DNA of 64,000 nt from Anaerolineaceae bacterium (GCA_016124855.1 WGMX01000044.1:39058-103057); one strand, 5' to 3'; counted from the first letter of the stretch, positions 53,621 to 62,924 are shown. A program made the numbers and translations. The notes: generated from the sequence alone by a model not told the origin.

Positions 53621-54400
53621 ATGTCTCCTCTTGAAATCGTTATTATTTTTGTGGCGGCCATGCTGGCAGGTGCCTTGAATTCAGTGGCGGGCGGTGGGAG
53701 TTTTCTTTCCTATCCAGCGCTTGTTTTTAGTGGTGTGCCGCTGATTAATGCAAACACTACCAGCACGATTGCGCTATGGCCGGGAACGGTCGCCAGTGTA
53801 GGGGCATACCGAAAAGAAATTGCTGAAGAACAAGGGCGATTGTGGCCGCTGCTGATTGCGAGCTTGTTGGGCGGTACGATAGGGGCGCTTATTCTGCTGC
53901 GAACACCCCAAAATACATTTGCCAAACTCCTGCCCTTCTTACTTTTGTTGGCGACACTGCTTTTTGCCTTTGGTAAACGGGTTAGCGAACGTGTCCGGGC
54001 GACGGTTTCGAAGGCATCGCTGCCAGAATCGACCTTACGGGGTGGTGTCATTGTCCTACAGTTTGTGATTGCGCTGTATGGTGGGTTCTTCGGTGGTGGC
54101 ATCGGCATGATGATGCTGGCTGCCTATTCCTTATTGGGAATGGATAACATCCACCGCATGAACGGACTCAAGACGTTGATGGCAACCATCATCAACGGCG
54201 CGGCTGTGGTTATTTTTGTCATTAACGGGTCGATCTATTGGCCGCAAGCGCTGGTCATGGTCGGTGGTGCGATTATTGGCGGTTATACAGGGGCCACTTA
54301 TGCCCAACGGATTAATCCGCAGCGGGTGCGACAGTTCGTGATTTTGGTGGGCTTCGCTATGACGATTATCTTTTTCGTGCGTACCTATCTGCCGAGCTAG
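53621..54400 (+). CDS. TauE/SafE (TSUP) family permease
   Basis: A 259-residue membrane protein with eight helices. The family pattern is GALNSVAGGGSFLSYPAL in helix 1-2 and ALYGGFFGGGIGMMML in the second half, with NANTTSTIALWPG. Members transport sulfite, sulfoacetate or related anions. The start at 53,621 is chosen because the ATG at 53,606 lies inside the terminator-like hairpin. No Shine-Dalgarno is visible. Confidence 0.85.
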   Translation: MSPLEIVIIFVAAMLAGALNSVAGGGSFLSYPALVFSGVPLINANTTSTIALWPGTVASVGAYRKEIAEEQGRLWPLLIASLLGGTIGALILLRTPQNTFAKLLPFLLLLATLLFAFGKRVSERVRATVSKASLPESTLRGGVIVLQFVIALYGGFFGGGIGMMMLAAYSLLGMDNIHRMNGLKTLMATIINGAAVVIFVINGSIYWPQALVMVGGAIIGGYTGATYAQRINPQRVRQFVILVGFAMTIIFFVRTYLPS

Positions 54401-54528
54401 AGATGAAAATGCACGTGCAGTTGAAGCGTCGCAGGCCAATGGTGATTTACTCATTGGCATGGTAATAGGCGACGGACGGCATGATGACGTTTTACAAATT
54501 TTTACGGAGAAAGAACCCCCACCTTAAT

Positions 54529-54550
54529 CCTCCCCCGTAAACGAGGGAGG
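54529..54550. repeat. Dispersed GC-rich palindromic repeat
   Basis: Arms CCTCCC and GGGAGG around CCGTAAACGA, within an ACCCCCACCTTAATCC context. One of at least six copies of this repeat family between 54,500 and 63,200. Confidence 0.6.
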
Positions 54551-54656
54551 AAACCATACGGACGGGTCACAGACCCTCCCCTACAAGGATACTCCTCATT
54601 AAAAAGTTTAAGTTCATTATGCTGTCCCCACGAAAATACACTTGATTGAGGGGTTT

Positions 54657-57600
54657 TTAGGCGGATTGTTTGGCTGGAAGGCGGACGGTGAAGGTGCTGC
54701 CTTCGCCGAGGATGCTGGTGGCAGAGACGTTTCCTCCGTGCTGTTCAACAATTTCTTTGACAATTGCCAAGCCCAGCCCGGTGCCGCTGGACTGCGTAGT
54801 GCGGGCATCGTCAGACCTGTAAAAGCGTTCAAAAATGTGCGGGAGATCGCGTGGGCCAATGCCAATCCCCTGATCCGTCACCGAGAAAACAACGTTATCG
54901 CCTTCGCGCGCCGTCCGAACGATGATTGGTTTGTCATTTGGAGAGTAGTTGATGGCGTTGGCTACCAAGTTGACGAATACCCGCTCCATCTGGCGCGTAT
55001 CGACCTGAACTTGTGGTAGTTGAAAGTCGGTGATGAGATTGAGCGTCTGGCCTTTGCTAATGGCTACCGGTTCGTAGGTATCAAACACGCGTGCCACGAT
55101 TTGGTTGGCATCAATCCATTCTAGGCTCAAATCAAGCTGGCCCCGATCCAACTGTGACAGACTGCGTAAATCATCTAGCAAATTACGGAGATGACCCACT
55201 TGATTTTCCAACTTACGAAGGTGGTCATCGAGTTTTTCGGGGGAGCGCTTCAACAAATAAAGGCGAGTCGTAAGGCCGGCAATGGGTGTTGCCAAGTCAT
55301 GAACCGCGTCATCAATAAACTTGGTTTTGAAGCGTTCAATTTGTTTGATGTGGGTGATGTCATGGGCGCTGACCAAAATACCGGACTGCTGCTCTTTATC
55401 GGTCATGCGCACTGGAATAAAGGCTAAATCAATATCGGTACTGCGGCCATTTTCGCCAAGCAGCTGAAGTTCAACACGCTGGCCTTCTTGACTTTGAATT
55501 GTGTTTAAAAGTGCTTTACCGACACTCATACTTTGTTCTTCGGTAGCTACCATCCCCAATAAGCGTTCAAGCCAGTTTGAGACTTGATCACCAAACATGG
55601 ACATGAAGGCCGGATTACGCGTCTCAATATCGCCGTTGGCCTGTGCGAGCGCTATGGCATCGCGGGTATTGTTGAGGATGATTTCGATCTGGTCTTTGGC
55701 ACGGCGCAGTTCTGCTGTTCGTTCTTCAACCATTTGCTCCAATTGGGTGGCGTAGCGCTGCAATTCGGCTGCGATGCGTTTTTGCTCGGTGATTTCCTTG
55801 CTGTAAATGGCAAAGGACTCCACATCACCGGACGGAGATAACACGGGATAAATGGTATTATCCCACCAGCCATTGGCGGTGTGATCTTCCCACTGAACAG
55901 GCTGTTTGGTGGCGATACACACTTTGAAATGACTGAGTCTTTGATCGCGCAGCTCCGGGGGTAACAGATCAAAGCCATTGTGACCGATGAGATTCTCGAC
56001 ACTGGTTCGCATCGATTCGGCCATTGGTTTATTGACGGTCAAGAAGTGACCCTGTAAGTCCATTAAGAAAACAACATCTGAGGTTGCGTCCAGCAGAATA
56101 CGCAGAAAGGCTTCTTTTTCACGGATGGCTTCTTCAGAGCGCTTTTGATCGCTGATGTCGCGATCAATACCTAAAAGTCCTGTTACTACTCCCTGATCGT
56201 CCCGTAATGGAATGCTGCTGAATAAAACCCAGCGGCGCTTGTCTTTGTGCCATGGTTGATAAATGACGCGATTGATGACAGGTTCGCCCGATTCCATGAT
56301 CTGTTGTTGGGTTTCATACCATTTTTGAGCAATCTCAGGTGGCAAGAAGTCGAAATCATCTTTTCCGAGCAGGTCTTCTTGACGGGAAACGCCTAATATA
56401 CGCATTGACTCGGCGCTGTTAAGCAAGAATTTGCTGTTTCGATCTTTAACGAAGATGTTGTCCGGCTGCTGGTCAATGACTGTTCGCAGCAGCATTCTTT
56501 CCTGAGCGATGGCTCTTTCAGCCTGTTTGCGTTCGGTGATATCCTGTGCTGCACCATAGAAGCGTACAAAACGCTTCGCGTCCTCATCCCATTCGACCTG
56601 CCGCTTGATAGAAATCCAGCGAGTTTCCCCATTTTTGGTGATAATGCGATACTCTCCAGAAGTGGCATTTCCCGAAATGGTTTGTTGCACGTGGTCTTTA
56701 ACGAGTGGAACATCATCAGGATGATATAAACTGAACGTGCCACCGACTTCGAGCCAGTTGTAGCCGGTCAGCCGCATGAAGGAATCGTCGGTAACCCAAA
56801 AGCTGGTAAAGCTACCATCGGGGTGAATGTCGTAGGCATAGGCATAGTCCGAAATTGATTCGCTGACAATACGGTAACGGTTCTCACTTTCGACAAGGGC
56901 TTGCTCGGCGAGTTTGCGGTCGGTAATGTCCTGTACCGCGCCATTGATGCCTATGAGACGGTTGTTGGTGGTATCCCATACCGGATAGCCATACATGCGT
57001 ACCCAGCGCAGCGTTCCATCTTTTTTATAGATGCGCGCCTCGGTGACAGACGATTGGTTTTGGCGAAGCTTTTCGCTATCAAGGTCATTTTGCGCTTGAT
57101 CGTCGGGATGGAGAATAGCCTGCCAGCCACCCAATTTGACAAATTCTTCAGGGGTGTAACCGGTAATTGTGGCGAAAGCCCCTGTTAAGGCTTTTAGCTC
57201 CAATTTCCCGTCGGCGTTAAGACGAGATGCATAGGTATAATCAGACGTGATGGATGAAATTAGGCGTAAACCTTCTTCACTTTCTTGTAGGGCTTGTTCC
57301 GCCAATTTGCGTTCATTGATGTTTTGCACCGCACCGTAAATGCCGATCAATTTCTGATTGGCAGCATCCCAAAGAGGATAACCATAGGTGCGCACCCAAC
57401 AAACCTGACCATCTTTGCGAATGATGCGCAGCTCACTGACGACGGTTTTATTCCGGCGCAATGTCGCCATATCGCGGTCATCTTGCGGCTTATCGTCAGG
57501 ATGAACAATGGAGAGCCAGCCGCCCAATTGGACAAATTCGTCAGGCGTGTAGCCAGTGATGGTTTCAAAGGCGTCACCGTAAACCGTATGTTCAAAGCCA

Positions 57601-58679
57601 TCAGGGCCATCGAATCGGGTTGAGAAGGTGTAATCCGAACTCACGGACGAAATGAGCCGGAAACGCTCCTCACTTTCCTGCAAGGCTTGTTCGGCGAGTT
57701 TGCGTTCATTTATGTCCTGTACCGCGCCATAAATGCCCACGAGGTTTTGATGCGCGTTATCCCACAAGGGGTAGCCATAAATCCGTACCCAGCGGATTTG
57801 ACCGTCTTTACGGATGATGCGCACCTCGGTGGCGACCGGTTTATTTTCTTTGAGGGTGGCGAAATCGCGGGCATCTTGTGCGCGATCATCAGGGTGCAGG
57901 ATGGCAAGCCAGCCGCCCAATTTGATAAATTCTTCCGGGGTATAACCAGAGAGGGCTTCGAACGCGCCAACAAAACTGTATTGTTCTAAGCCTCCATGAC
58001 CATCAAACCGAGATGAAAAAGTGTAATCCGAAGTGACCGAGGCAATGAGGCGAAAACGTTCTTCGCTCAGGCGCAGGACTTTTTCGGCGTTTTGATGTTC
58101 GAGTAACTGGTTACGGATGGTAACCCATTCTTGATAAATCTGGTAAACGGGTACGAGGATCATCACCAGCGCGATGATGATAATGCCCCATGATCCGAGC
58201 GAGGTGATCGGGAAATTGTTGGGTAGGGAGAGCGGATTGGCTGCCGCAATCAGGAGGGCATATATAAGTACCGCCCCAAAAGTGAAAAGGGCTCCGCGCC
58301 AGCCTAGCAGTATAAGCGCTATCGTAATAAGGGGAATATAGAGTACGGGGGCGACGGTCGATACTCCCCCACTTATGAGTAAAAATAATGAGATTAGCAG
58401 CCAGAAAAAAGTGATATATAAAGTACAAGCTAAGTTTGTTTTGCCGCGATGGTTCAGGAGCATCGGCAGGAAAGCAGCCGCAATGGTGAGGGTTAAGGTG
58501 AGCAAGCCAGCCGGTGGAGAGGCCGACAAAAGAAACATTGCAGCACTAAAGAGCAGAGATAAGCTGGCGCTGGCAATTAACACATGATGCAGACTGCGTG
58601 CCACACGTGTTTGATGATCATCAGCAAATATAGGTGGTGAGAGAATACGCTGGAATAAATCCAAGTTCGTTTTTTGCAT
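54657..58679 (-). CDS. Multi-PAS sensor histidine kinase
   Basis: A 1,340-residue protein. The N-terminal membrane region has about six helices (residues about 30-190). Four tandem PAS-PAC units of about 120 residues follow with closely similar sequence (EERFRLI, SGYTPEEFIKLGGWLAILHPDD, IRKDGQIRWVR, GAVQDINERKLAEQAL). At least three more PAS domains, a HisKA domain with phosphoacceptor His in DDAVHDLATPI, and HATPase_c (NLVANAINY, DQGIGI, GTGLGLAI) complete it. The repeated PAS units suggest recent internal duplication. No response regulator adjoins it. Ligand unknown. Confidence 0.9.
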   Translation of the reverse strand: MQKTNLDLFQRILSPPIFADDHQTRVARSLHHVLIASASLSLLFSAAMFLLSASPPAGLLTLTLTIAAAFLPMLLNHRGKTNLACTLYITFFWLLISLFLLISGGVSTVAPVLYIPLITIALILLGWRGALFTFGAVLIYALLIAAANPLSLPNNFPITSLGSWGIIIIALVMILVPVYQIYQEWVTIRNQLLEHQNAEKVLRLSEERFRLIASVTSDYTFSSRFDGHGGLEQYSFVGAFEALSGYTPEEFIKLGGWLAILHPDDRAQDARDFATLKENKPVATEVRIIRKDGQIRWVRIYGYPLWDNAHQNLVGIYGAVQDINERKLAEQALQESEERFRLISSVSSDYTFSTRFDGPDGFEHTVYGDAFETITGYTPDEFVQLGGWLSIVHPDDKPQDDRDMATLRRNKTVVSELRIIRKDGQVCWVRTYGYPLWDAANQKLIGIYGAVQNINERKLAEQALQESEEGLRLISSITSDYTYASRLNADGKLELKALTGAFATITGYTPEEFVKLGGWQAILHPDDQAQNDLDSEKLRQNQSSVTEARIYKKDGTLRWVRMYGYPVWDTTNNRLIGINGAVQDITDRKLAEQALVESENRYRIVSESISDYAYAYDIHPDGSFTSFWVTDDSFMRLTGYNWLEVGGTFSLYHPDDVPLVKDHVQQTISGNATSGEYRIITKNGETRWISIKRQVEWDEDAKRFVRFYGAAQDITERKQAERAIAQERMLLRTVIDQQPDNIFVKDRNSKFLLNSAESMRILGVSRQEDLLGKDDFDFLPPEIAQKWYETQQQIMESGEPVINRVIYQPWHKDKRRWVLFSSIPLRDDQGVVTGLLGIDRDISDQKRSEEAIREKEAFLRILLDATSDVVFLMDLQGHFLTVNKPMAESMRTSVENLIGHNGFDLLPPELRDQRLSHFKVCIATKQPVQWEDHTANGWWDNTIYPVLSPSGDVESFAIYSKEITEQKRIAAELQRYATQLEQMVEERTAELRRAKDQIEIILNNTRDAIALAQANGDIETRNPAFMSMFGDQVSNWLERLLGMVATEEQSMSVGKALLNTIQSQEGQRVELQLLGENGRSTDIDLAFIPVRMTDKEQQSGILVSAHDITHIKQIERFKTKFIDDAVHDLATPIAGLTTRLYLLKRSPEKLDDHLRKLENQVGHLRNLLDDLRSLSQLDRGQLDLSLEWIDANQIVARVFDTYEPVAISKGQTLNLITDFQLPQVQVDTRQMERVFVNLVANAINYSPNDKPIIVRTAREGDNVVFSVTDQGIGIGPRDLPHIFERFYRSDDARTTQSSGTGLGLAIVKEIVEQHGGNVSATSILGEGSTFTVRLPAKQSA

Positions 58680-58987
58680 AGAACCTCAACACAGCAGCGT
58701 ACACTACGTGGTTACTCAATGGGAGACGTTATCGCTTTTTTCCTCTGTTCTATCCCATCCCACAGTATGCTGTGTGTTACATGTTCATTTATGTTAACAC
58801 GTATTCGCAGTGCGCAAGCATTATTTTAATGTGAATGCGGCGAATTTGGGAAAAATTACGGCAGGGAAGAATCTATAAGGGTTATTGACAGAAACAAGTC
58901 TTTGCGGCTCATTGCGCCGCCAGCCCGTAAATGGGGCGAATGAGACGTTATACTGGGCGTGAGTGGCATTCGAGAGAGGATACGGGG
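58680..58987. other. Intergenic region between divergent genes
   Basis: This 308-base stretch separates the PAS kinase (minus) and the phosphotransferase-like gene (plus). I see no further gene, hairpin of note or copper box. It must hold both promoters, which I could not place with confidence. Confidence 0.5.
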
Positions 58988-60304
58988 ATGCTGGATATTG
59001 AACAGGGCGAGGCGCTGCTGGATTATTTACGGGCGACGGGACGTATCGGACTGGAGGATCAGCCCCGATTCCACAATTTGGCAGGCGGGGTTTCCAACCG
59101 GACGGTGTTGGTGGAACATGTGGATGGTTCGGCGTGGGTGATGAAACAGGCGCTGGAAAAGCTGCGAGTCAAGGTGGATTGGTTTAGCAGTCCGGAGCGG
59201 ATTCATCGTGAGGCGGCGGGTTTGCGCTGGATGCAAGCTGCGGTGCCGGGTTACTCGCCAGCGCTGGTGTTCGAGGATGTGGAGGCGCATCTGTTGGCGA
59301 TGATGGCTGTGCCGCAGCCGCATGTGAATTGGAAAACGCAACTGTTACAAGGGGTGGTTGAGCCGGCGTATGTGGAGCAGTTTGGGTGGTTATTGGGGAG
59401 AATGCAGCGGGTGGCGGTGGAGGGAAATCTAGAACCCTCCCCCGCAAGCGAGGGAGGGAGTCCATTCGATACGTCTAACCCCAACCCTTCGCCGATAGCA
59501 ACAGGGGAAGGGAGTCATGCAGAACCCCCACCTCGACCCGCGTTGGTTAGGTTAGTAGGGGAGGGTGTAAGCTATGCGGAACCCCCACCCCGACCCTCCC
59601 CCGCAAGCGAGGGAGGGAGTCCATTCGATACGTCTAACCCCAGCCCTTCGCCGATAGCAACAGGGGAAGGGAGTCATCCTCACCCCCCAACCCCCTCTCC
59701 ATTGCATGGCAGAGGGGGAGGAAAGACAAATTCTGAAGTGGAAACGCGGCAGTTATTTGCTGACCGGACGTTTTTTGAGACGCTGCGGGTTGAGCCGTAT
59801 TACAGTTACAGTGCGAGTCAAGTTCCAGAGGTGGCGGGCTTCATCAGTGAGTTGATTGAGGCGACGCGCGGGCGGACTCTGACGCTGGTGCACGGGGATT
59901 ACAGCCCGAAGAATGTGCTAATCTACGAGGGGCGGATTGTGCTGCTGGATTACGAGGTGATTCACTGGGGTGATCCGGCGTTTGATGTGGGATTCGCGCT
60001 GACGCATTTGTTGAGCAAAGCTCATGCGCTGCCGGAACATCGGGCGGCGTTTGCGGCTGCGGCACGGACTTTTTGGGCGCGTTATTGGGGGCAAGTTCAG
60101 GCGTTGGAATTTGCTGTCGGTTTAGAAGGGTACGCGGTGCATCATACGTTGGCGTGTTTACTGGCGCGGGCGGCTGGTCGATCTCCGTTGGAATATTTGG
60201 ATGCGGGGCAGCGGGCGCATCAACAGGCGGTGGTGGTGAGGTTGATGGGGGATGTTCCGGCGACGGTGGATGAGCTGGTGGAGCGATTCACGGAGAGAAT
60301 TTAA
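58988..60304 (+). CDS. Aminoglycoside phosphotransferase-like protein with an in-frame repeat insertion
   Basis: A 438-residue protein of the APH/choline-kinase fold. The N-lobe (FHNLAGGVSNRTVLVEHV, WVMKQAL) and the C-lobe with catalytic LVHGDYSPKNVLI and LLDYEVIHWGDPAFDVG are typical. Between them about 100 residues (59,433-59,733) are low-complexity Pro/Ser/Gly (PSPASEGGSPFDTSNP, seen twice) encoded by dispersed repeats. The insert keeps the frame. GAGAGGA 7 bases before the ATG decides the start at 58,988. The substrate is unknown; resistance should not be assumed. Confidence 0.75.
   Translation: MLDIEQGEALLDYLRATGRIGLEDQPRFHNLAGGVSNRTVLVEHVDGSAWVMKQALEKLRVKVDWFSSPERIHREAAGLRWMQAAVPGYSPALVFEDVEAHLLAMMAVPQPHVNWKTQLLQGVVEPAYVEQFGWLLGRMQRVAVEGNLEPSPASEGGSPFDTSNPNPSPIATGEGSHAEPPPRPALVRLVGEGVSYAEPPPRPSPASEGGSPFDTSNPSPSPIATGEGSHPHPPTPSPLHGRGGGKTNSEVETRQLFADRTFFETLRVEPYYSYSASQVPEVAGFISELIEATRGRTLTLVHGDYSPKNVLIYEGRIVLLDYEVIHWGDPAFDVGFALTHLLSKAHALPEHRAAFAAAARTFWARYWGQVQALEFAVGLEGYAVHHTLACLLARAAGRSPLEYLDAGQRAHQQAVVVRLMGDVPATVDELVERFTERI
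59433..59733. repeat. Tandem repeat insertion inside the phosphotransferase-like gene
   Basis: Two nearly identical units of about 80 bases begin at 59,435 and 59,594, spaced 159 bases (53 codons). Each starts with the palindrome CCCTCCC-CCGCAAGCG-AGGGAGGG and continues through GATACGTCTAACCCC and CGATAGCAACAGGGGAAG. A third, more divergent piece (CACCCCCCAACCCC to GAGGGGGAGG) ends the insertion. Confidence 0.85.
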
Positions 60305-60420
60305 CGCAGAAGAAACGCCTCAGCCCATAGTAACAGGGGAAGGGAGCAAAACAAAACAAATCGCCAAGAACGCCAAGAAGAACCCCACCTTAATCCTCCC
60401 CGTAGTAACAGCGGAGGAAA

Positions 60421-61068
60421 CTAATGCACAGATTCGGCGGTGAGGAAGGTGCGAGTTCCCCAATGTTCGACGTAAAAGATGCGGTAGGTGCGCTGCGGTT
60501 CGAAGGGGTTCCTATCTTTTTCGGGGATGCTGATTTTGAGGGTTTCGTAGCTGGATCGGACTCTGGCGTAGAAGTAGGTTTGGTAGACGCGCCCGCGATC
60601 TAACAAATCACGGTGACCCGCGTTGGTGCGGGCTTCTTCTTTGACGAGTTCGACGCGGCCTTCGATGGCGTGGACGGTGGGTTTATTGACGTTGGGATCG
60701 CCCATGGCACGGAACATTTCGAGGCTGGCTTTGGCGGAGCGTTGAGCGTACCAGAGGAACAGGATCAGCAGCAGGACAACGACTGCGGCGATGGGGAGGG
60801 CTGATGATCCGAGTTGGGCGACGGCCTGCGTGAGTGAGTCGCGGAGGAAGAGGGCGATGAGGGCGATGGGGATGACGAGCATGAGCACGAACCAGATGAG
60901 GGTGCGGTTGGGGGTTTTGTCGTACTGATCGGCAGTGGTGCGGATGAAGTCCTGCCCAACGTCGATGATTTTCTGTTGGGCAGGTGTAAGCTGGGCGCGG
61001 CGGTTGGTTTCGAGATCGTCGGCGGTGAAGCCGTAGGTTTGCATCAGCAGGTGGTTTGCGTCAGTCAT
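60421..61068 (-). CDS. Two-helix membrane protein, unknown function
   Basis: A 215-residue protein. A soluble N-terminus (MTDANHLLMQTYGFTADDLE) is followed by two helices (IWFVLMLVIPIALIALFL; LPIAAVVVLLLILFLWYA) and a C-terminal part with EGRVELVKEEARTN and EKDRNPFEPQRTYRIFYVEH. It has no recognised family motif. The gene stands alone between repeat copies at about 60,340-60,420 and 61,090-61,210. Confidence 0.6.
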   Translation of the reverse strand: MTDANHLLMQTYGFTADDLETNRRAQLTPAQQKIIDVGQDFIRTTADQYDKTPNRTLIWFVLMLVIPIALIALFLRDSLTQAVAQLGSSALPIAAVVVLLLILFLWYAQRSAKASLEMFRAMGDPNVNKPTVHAIEGRVELVKEEARTNAGHRDLLDRGRVYQTYFYARVRSSYETLKISIPEKDRNPFEPQRTYRIFYVEHWGTRTFLTAESVH

Positions 61069-61185
61069 GGGTGTCTCCAGTGTGTGAATACAGAGGATTT
61101 AACCACAGAGACACAGAGGAATACAGAGAGAAGACAAATTAACCACAGAGAAATGCAGAGAAAGACAAGATACCCCCTCCTTAAT

Positions 61186-61207
61186 CCTCCCCCGCAAGCG
61201 ATGGAGG
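61186..61207. repeat. Dispersed GC-rich palindromic repeat
   Basis: CCTCCCCCGCAAGCG followed by ATGGAGG in a CCCCCTCCTTAATCC context, just beyond the terminase stop. The preceding bases (61,098-61,170) hold repeated ACCACAGAGA-like units. Confidence 0.55.
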
Positions 61208-61210
61208 AAA

Positions 61211-62446
61211 CTAGGCGAAGGAGATGGAGGGGGCGGAGAAGCGGCAGGCGTGCCATGCGAGGGCGGTGGCGATGACCATATCATCGTGGAGGCCGGAGGG
61301 AGCGGAGTAGCGATAGCCGCCTGCGGGAAGGCGTTCCATGCGGTAGTTGGTGAGTTCATCGAGTAGGGTTTCGTCAGGCAGAAGGGCGAGATCAGCGCGT
61401 TCGATGGCGAGGGCAAGGCTTTCGATGAGGGTGGTTTTGCTGGCGGCGGTGGTGATGAAGGGATAGACGGGTAAGCCTTCCTGCTGAAGGGCTTCGATGT
61501 TGGGCGAGCCGATGCTGTTGGATTCGGCGTAGATGCTGACGGGCTGCCAGCGGTCATAGAGGGCACGGAGTCTGCCACGCTGAAGCGACCAATTGACCTG
61601 ATTGAAGCGGTCGTAGGCCAGCATTTGATGGGAAAGCGCGTCGATGACGACGATGACGGTGTAGTCATTTTCGCGTCCCCAATCGACACCGAAACAGCAG
61701 CGCTGACCCACTGGAACGGGACTGAGCGGGGCGGTGGCGGCTTCGCGGACTCCACGAAACACCTGACCGGAGTCGTCGTTGAATTCAGCCATGTATTCCT
61801 CGAGCCAGATGCGTTCAGGGGTTTGGAGGCGGATGGCTTCGAGTTCGGCGGGGTCAAGGAGCGGGTTATCGAAAGATGTGAAGCGGAAGGGGCGCCATGA
61901 TGTGCCGTTACGGGCGTAGGTGTAGCGTTCCCAGAACCAGTTTTTGCCGTTGGGTGAACTGAGTAGAAGGGCGTGACCTTTACGATCCAAGAGCATGGGG
62001 CGGACGATTTGCGGCCAGACGGACGGTTCCATGAAAGCCGCTTCATCCAAGACGGCGAAGTCGAGGCCCGCGCCGCGCAGGTTATCAGGCGTGTGGGTGG
62101 ACTTGATGGCGATCCATCCGCCACCTTTGAAGTCGAGGCGGCGGGCGGTTTCGCTGATGGTCACTTCTAAATCACGGCAGGCATCTTTGAGTTCACGCCA
62201 GACGTGATCGGCCATGTTATAGGTGGGGGCGAGCCACCAGCAGGCTTTGCCGGAGATGGCTGCTTCGACAATTTCGATTTGCCCGACAGTGGTTTTTCCC
62301 CAACGACGACCGCAGACGACGATGCGATAGTGGGCTGTACTTTCGATGACCTTCTTCTGGTTGATATGAGGGGTTGGCAGTTTAATCTTCTGTCGGGTCT
62401 TGATATGGCGAATTGTGATCTTCCGCTTCTTCTTTCTTTTCGACAT
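61211..62446 (-). CDS. Phage-type terminase large subunit
   Basis: A protein of about 411 residues. The ATPase domain has Walker A (CGRRWGKTTVG), an adjacent WWLAPTY motif and Walker B (FAVLDEAAFME), followed by LLLSSPNG. The C-terminal nuclease domain opens with FGVDWGRENDYTVIVV and ends with LHDDMVIATALAWHA. This is the plan of TerL DNA-packaging motors. Starts at 62,479 and 62,461 are also open; all overlap the small-subunit-like gene. No portal, capsid or tail gene lies within the window. Confidence 0.85.
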   Translation of the reverse strand: MSKRKKKRKITIRHIKTRQKIKLPTPHINQKKVIESTAHYRIVVCGRRWGKTTVGQIEIVEAAISGKACWWLAPTYNMADHVWRELKDACRDLEVTISETARRLDFKGGGWIAIKSTHTPDNLRGAGLDFAVLDEAAFMEPSVWPQIVRPMLLDRKGHALLLSSPNGKNWFWERYTYARNGTSWRPFRFTSFDNPLLDPAELEAIRLQTPERIWLEEYMAEFNDDSGQVFRGVREAATAPLSPVPVGQRCCFGVDWGRENDYTVIVVIDALSHQMLAYDRFNQVNWSLQRGRLRALYDRWQPVSIYAESNSIGSPNIEALQQEGLPVYPFITTAASKTTLIESLALAIERADLALLPDETLLDELTNYRMERLPAGGYRYSAPSGLHDDMVIATALAWHACRFSAPSISFA

Positions 62447-62924
62447 GGCCTTCAACTTCATATTCGTATTCATGGACATATTCGATCTCCTCTTCTTCTT
62501 CGGGCAGCAGGGCGACGATTTTGGAAATGGTGTTCATGAGTTGGGAGAGGGCGCTGACACGCTGGTTGAGGGGCGCGTCGTCGATGGCTTCCTCAATACG
62601 GTCGGATATAGTGTTGAGTAGGATTAATAGTTTGTCGTGCAGAGCTTGGAAGGCTTCGGTAGTTTCGGGGGGGAGGGAGTCAACCTTCACCCCCTGCCCT
62701 TCTCCCTCAGGGCGAGGGGAGTCGGAATTTTCAAAATGTTGCAGTTGATGCTGTTGTTGCAGTTGAGAATGGACAGGTTTTGTCACATTTGCAGCATTCA
62801 TCCAACGATAGATAGTGGCTGTCGGTAGACGAAATTTGTCGGCGGTCAGGCCAACATCATAGTTATTGGCGATGAGGCGGTCGAGGACGAGGCGTTTTTC
62901 CTCGTCGGTGTAGTGTCGAGGCAT
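62382..62924 (-). CDS. Terminase small-subunit-like HTH protein with repeat-derived insert
   Basis: A 180-residue protein. The N-terminus is a helix-turn-helix (EEKRLVLDRLIANNYDVGLT, ATIYRWMNAANV) like those of small terminase subunits. A central SDSPRPEGEGQGVKVDSLPP stretch coincides with a repeat of the dispersed GC-rich family. The rest is helical and ends in a very acidic tail (LLPEEEEEIEYVHEYEYE). GGAGA lies 10 bases before the ATG. It overlaps the large-subunit gene. Confidence 0.6.
   Translation of the reverse strand: MPRHYTDEEKRLVLDRLIANNYDVGLTADKFRLPTATIYRWMNAANVTKPVHSQLQQQHQLQHFENSDSPRPEGEGQGVKVDSLPPETTEAFQALHDKLLILLNTISDRIEEAIDDAPLNQRVSALSQLMNTISKIVALLPEEEEEIEYVHEYEYEVEGHVEKKEEAEDHNSPYQDPTED
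62667..62725. repeat. Repeat copy inside the small-subunit-like gene
   Basis: GGGGGGGAGGGAGTCAACC followed by CCCTTCTCCCTCAGGGCGAG and GGGAGTC. It shares the GGGAGGGAGTC and GGGAGTC ends of the dispersed family and codes for the Pro/Gly-rich insert. Confidence 0.55.

Noticed and set aside
61099..62124. 341-codon frame on the same strand as the terminase gene in another frame
   Set aside because: Its composition is Ser/Pro-rich noise and the overlapping terminase has intact Walker and nuclease motifs.
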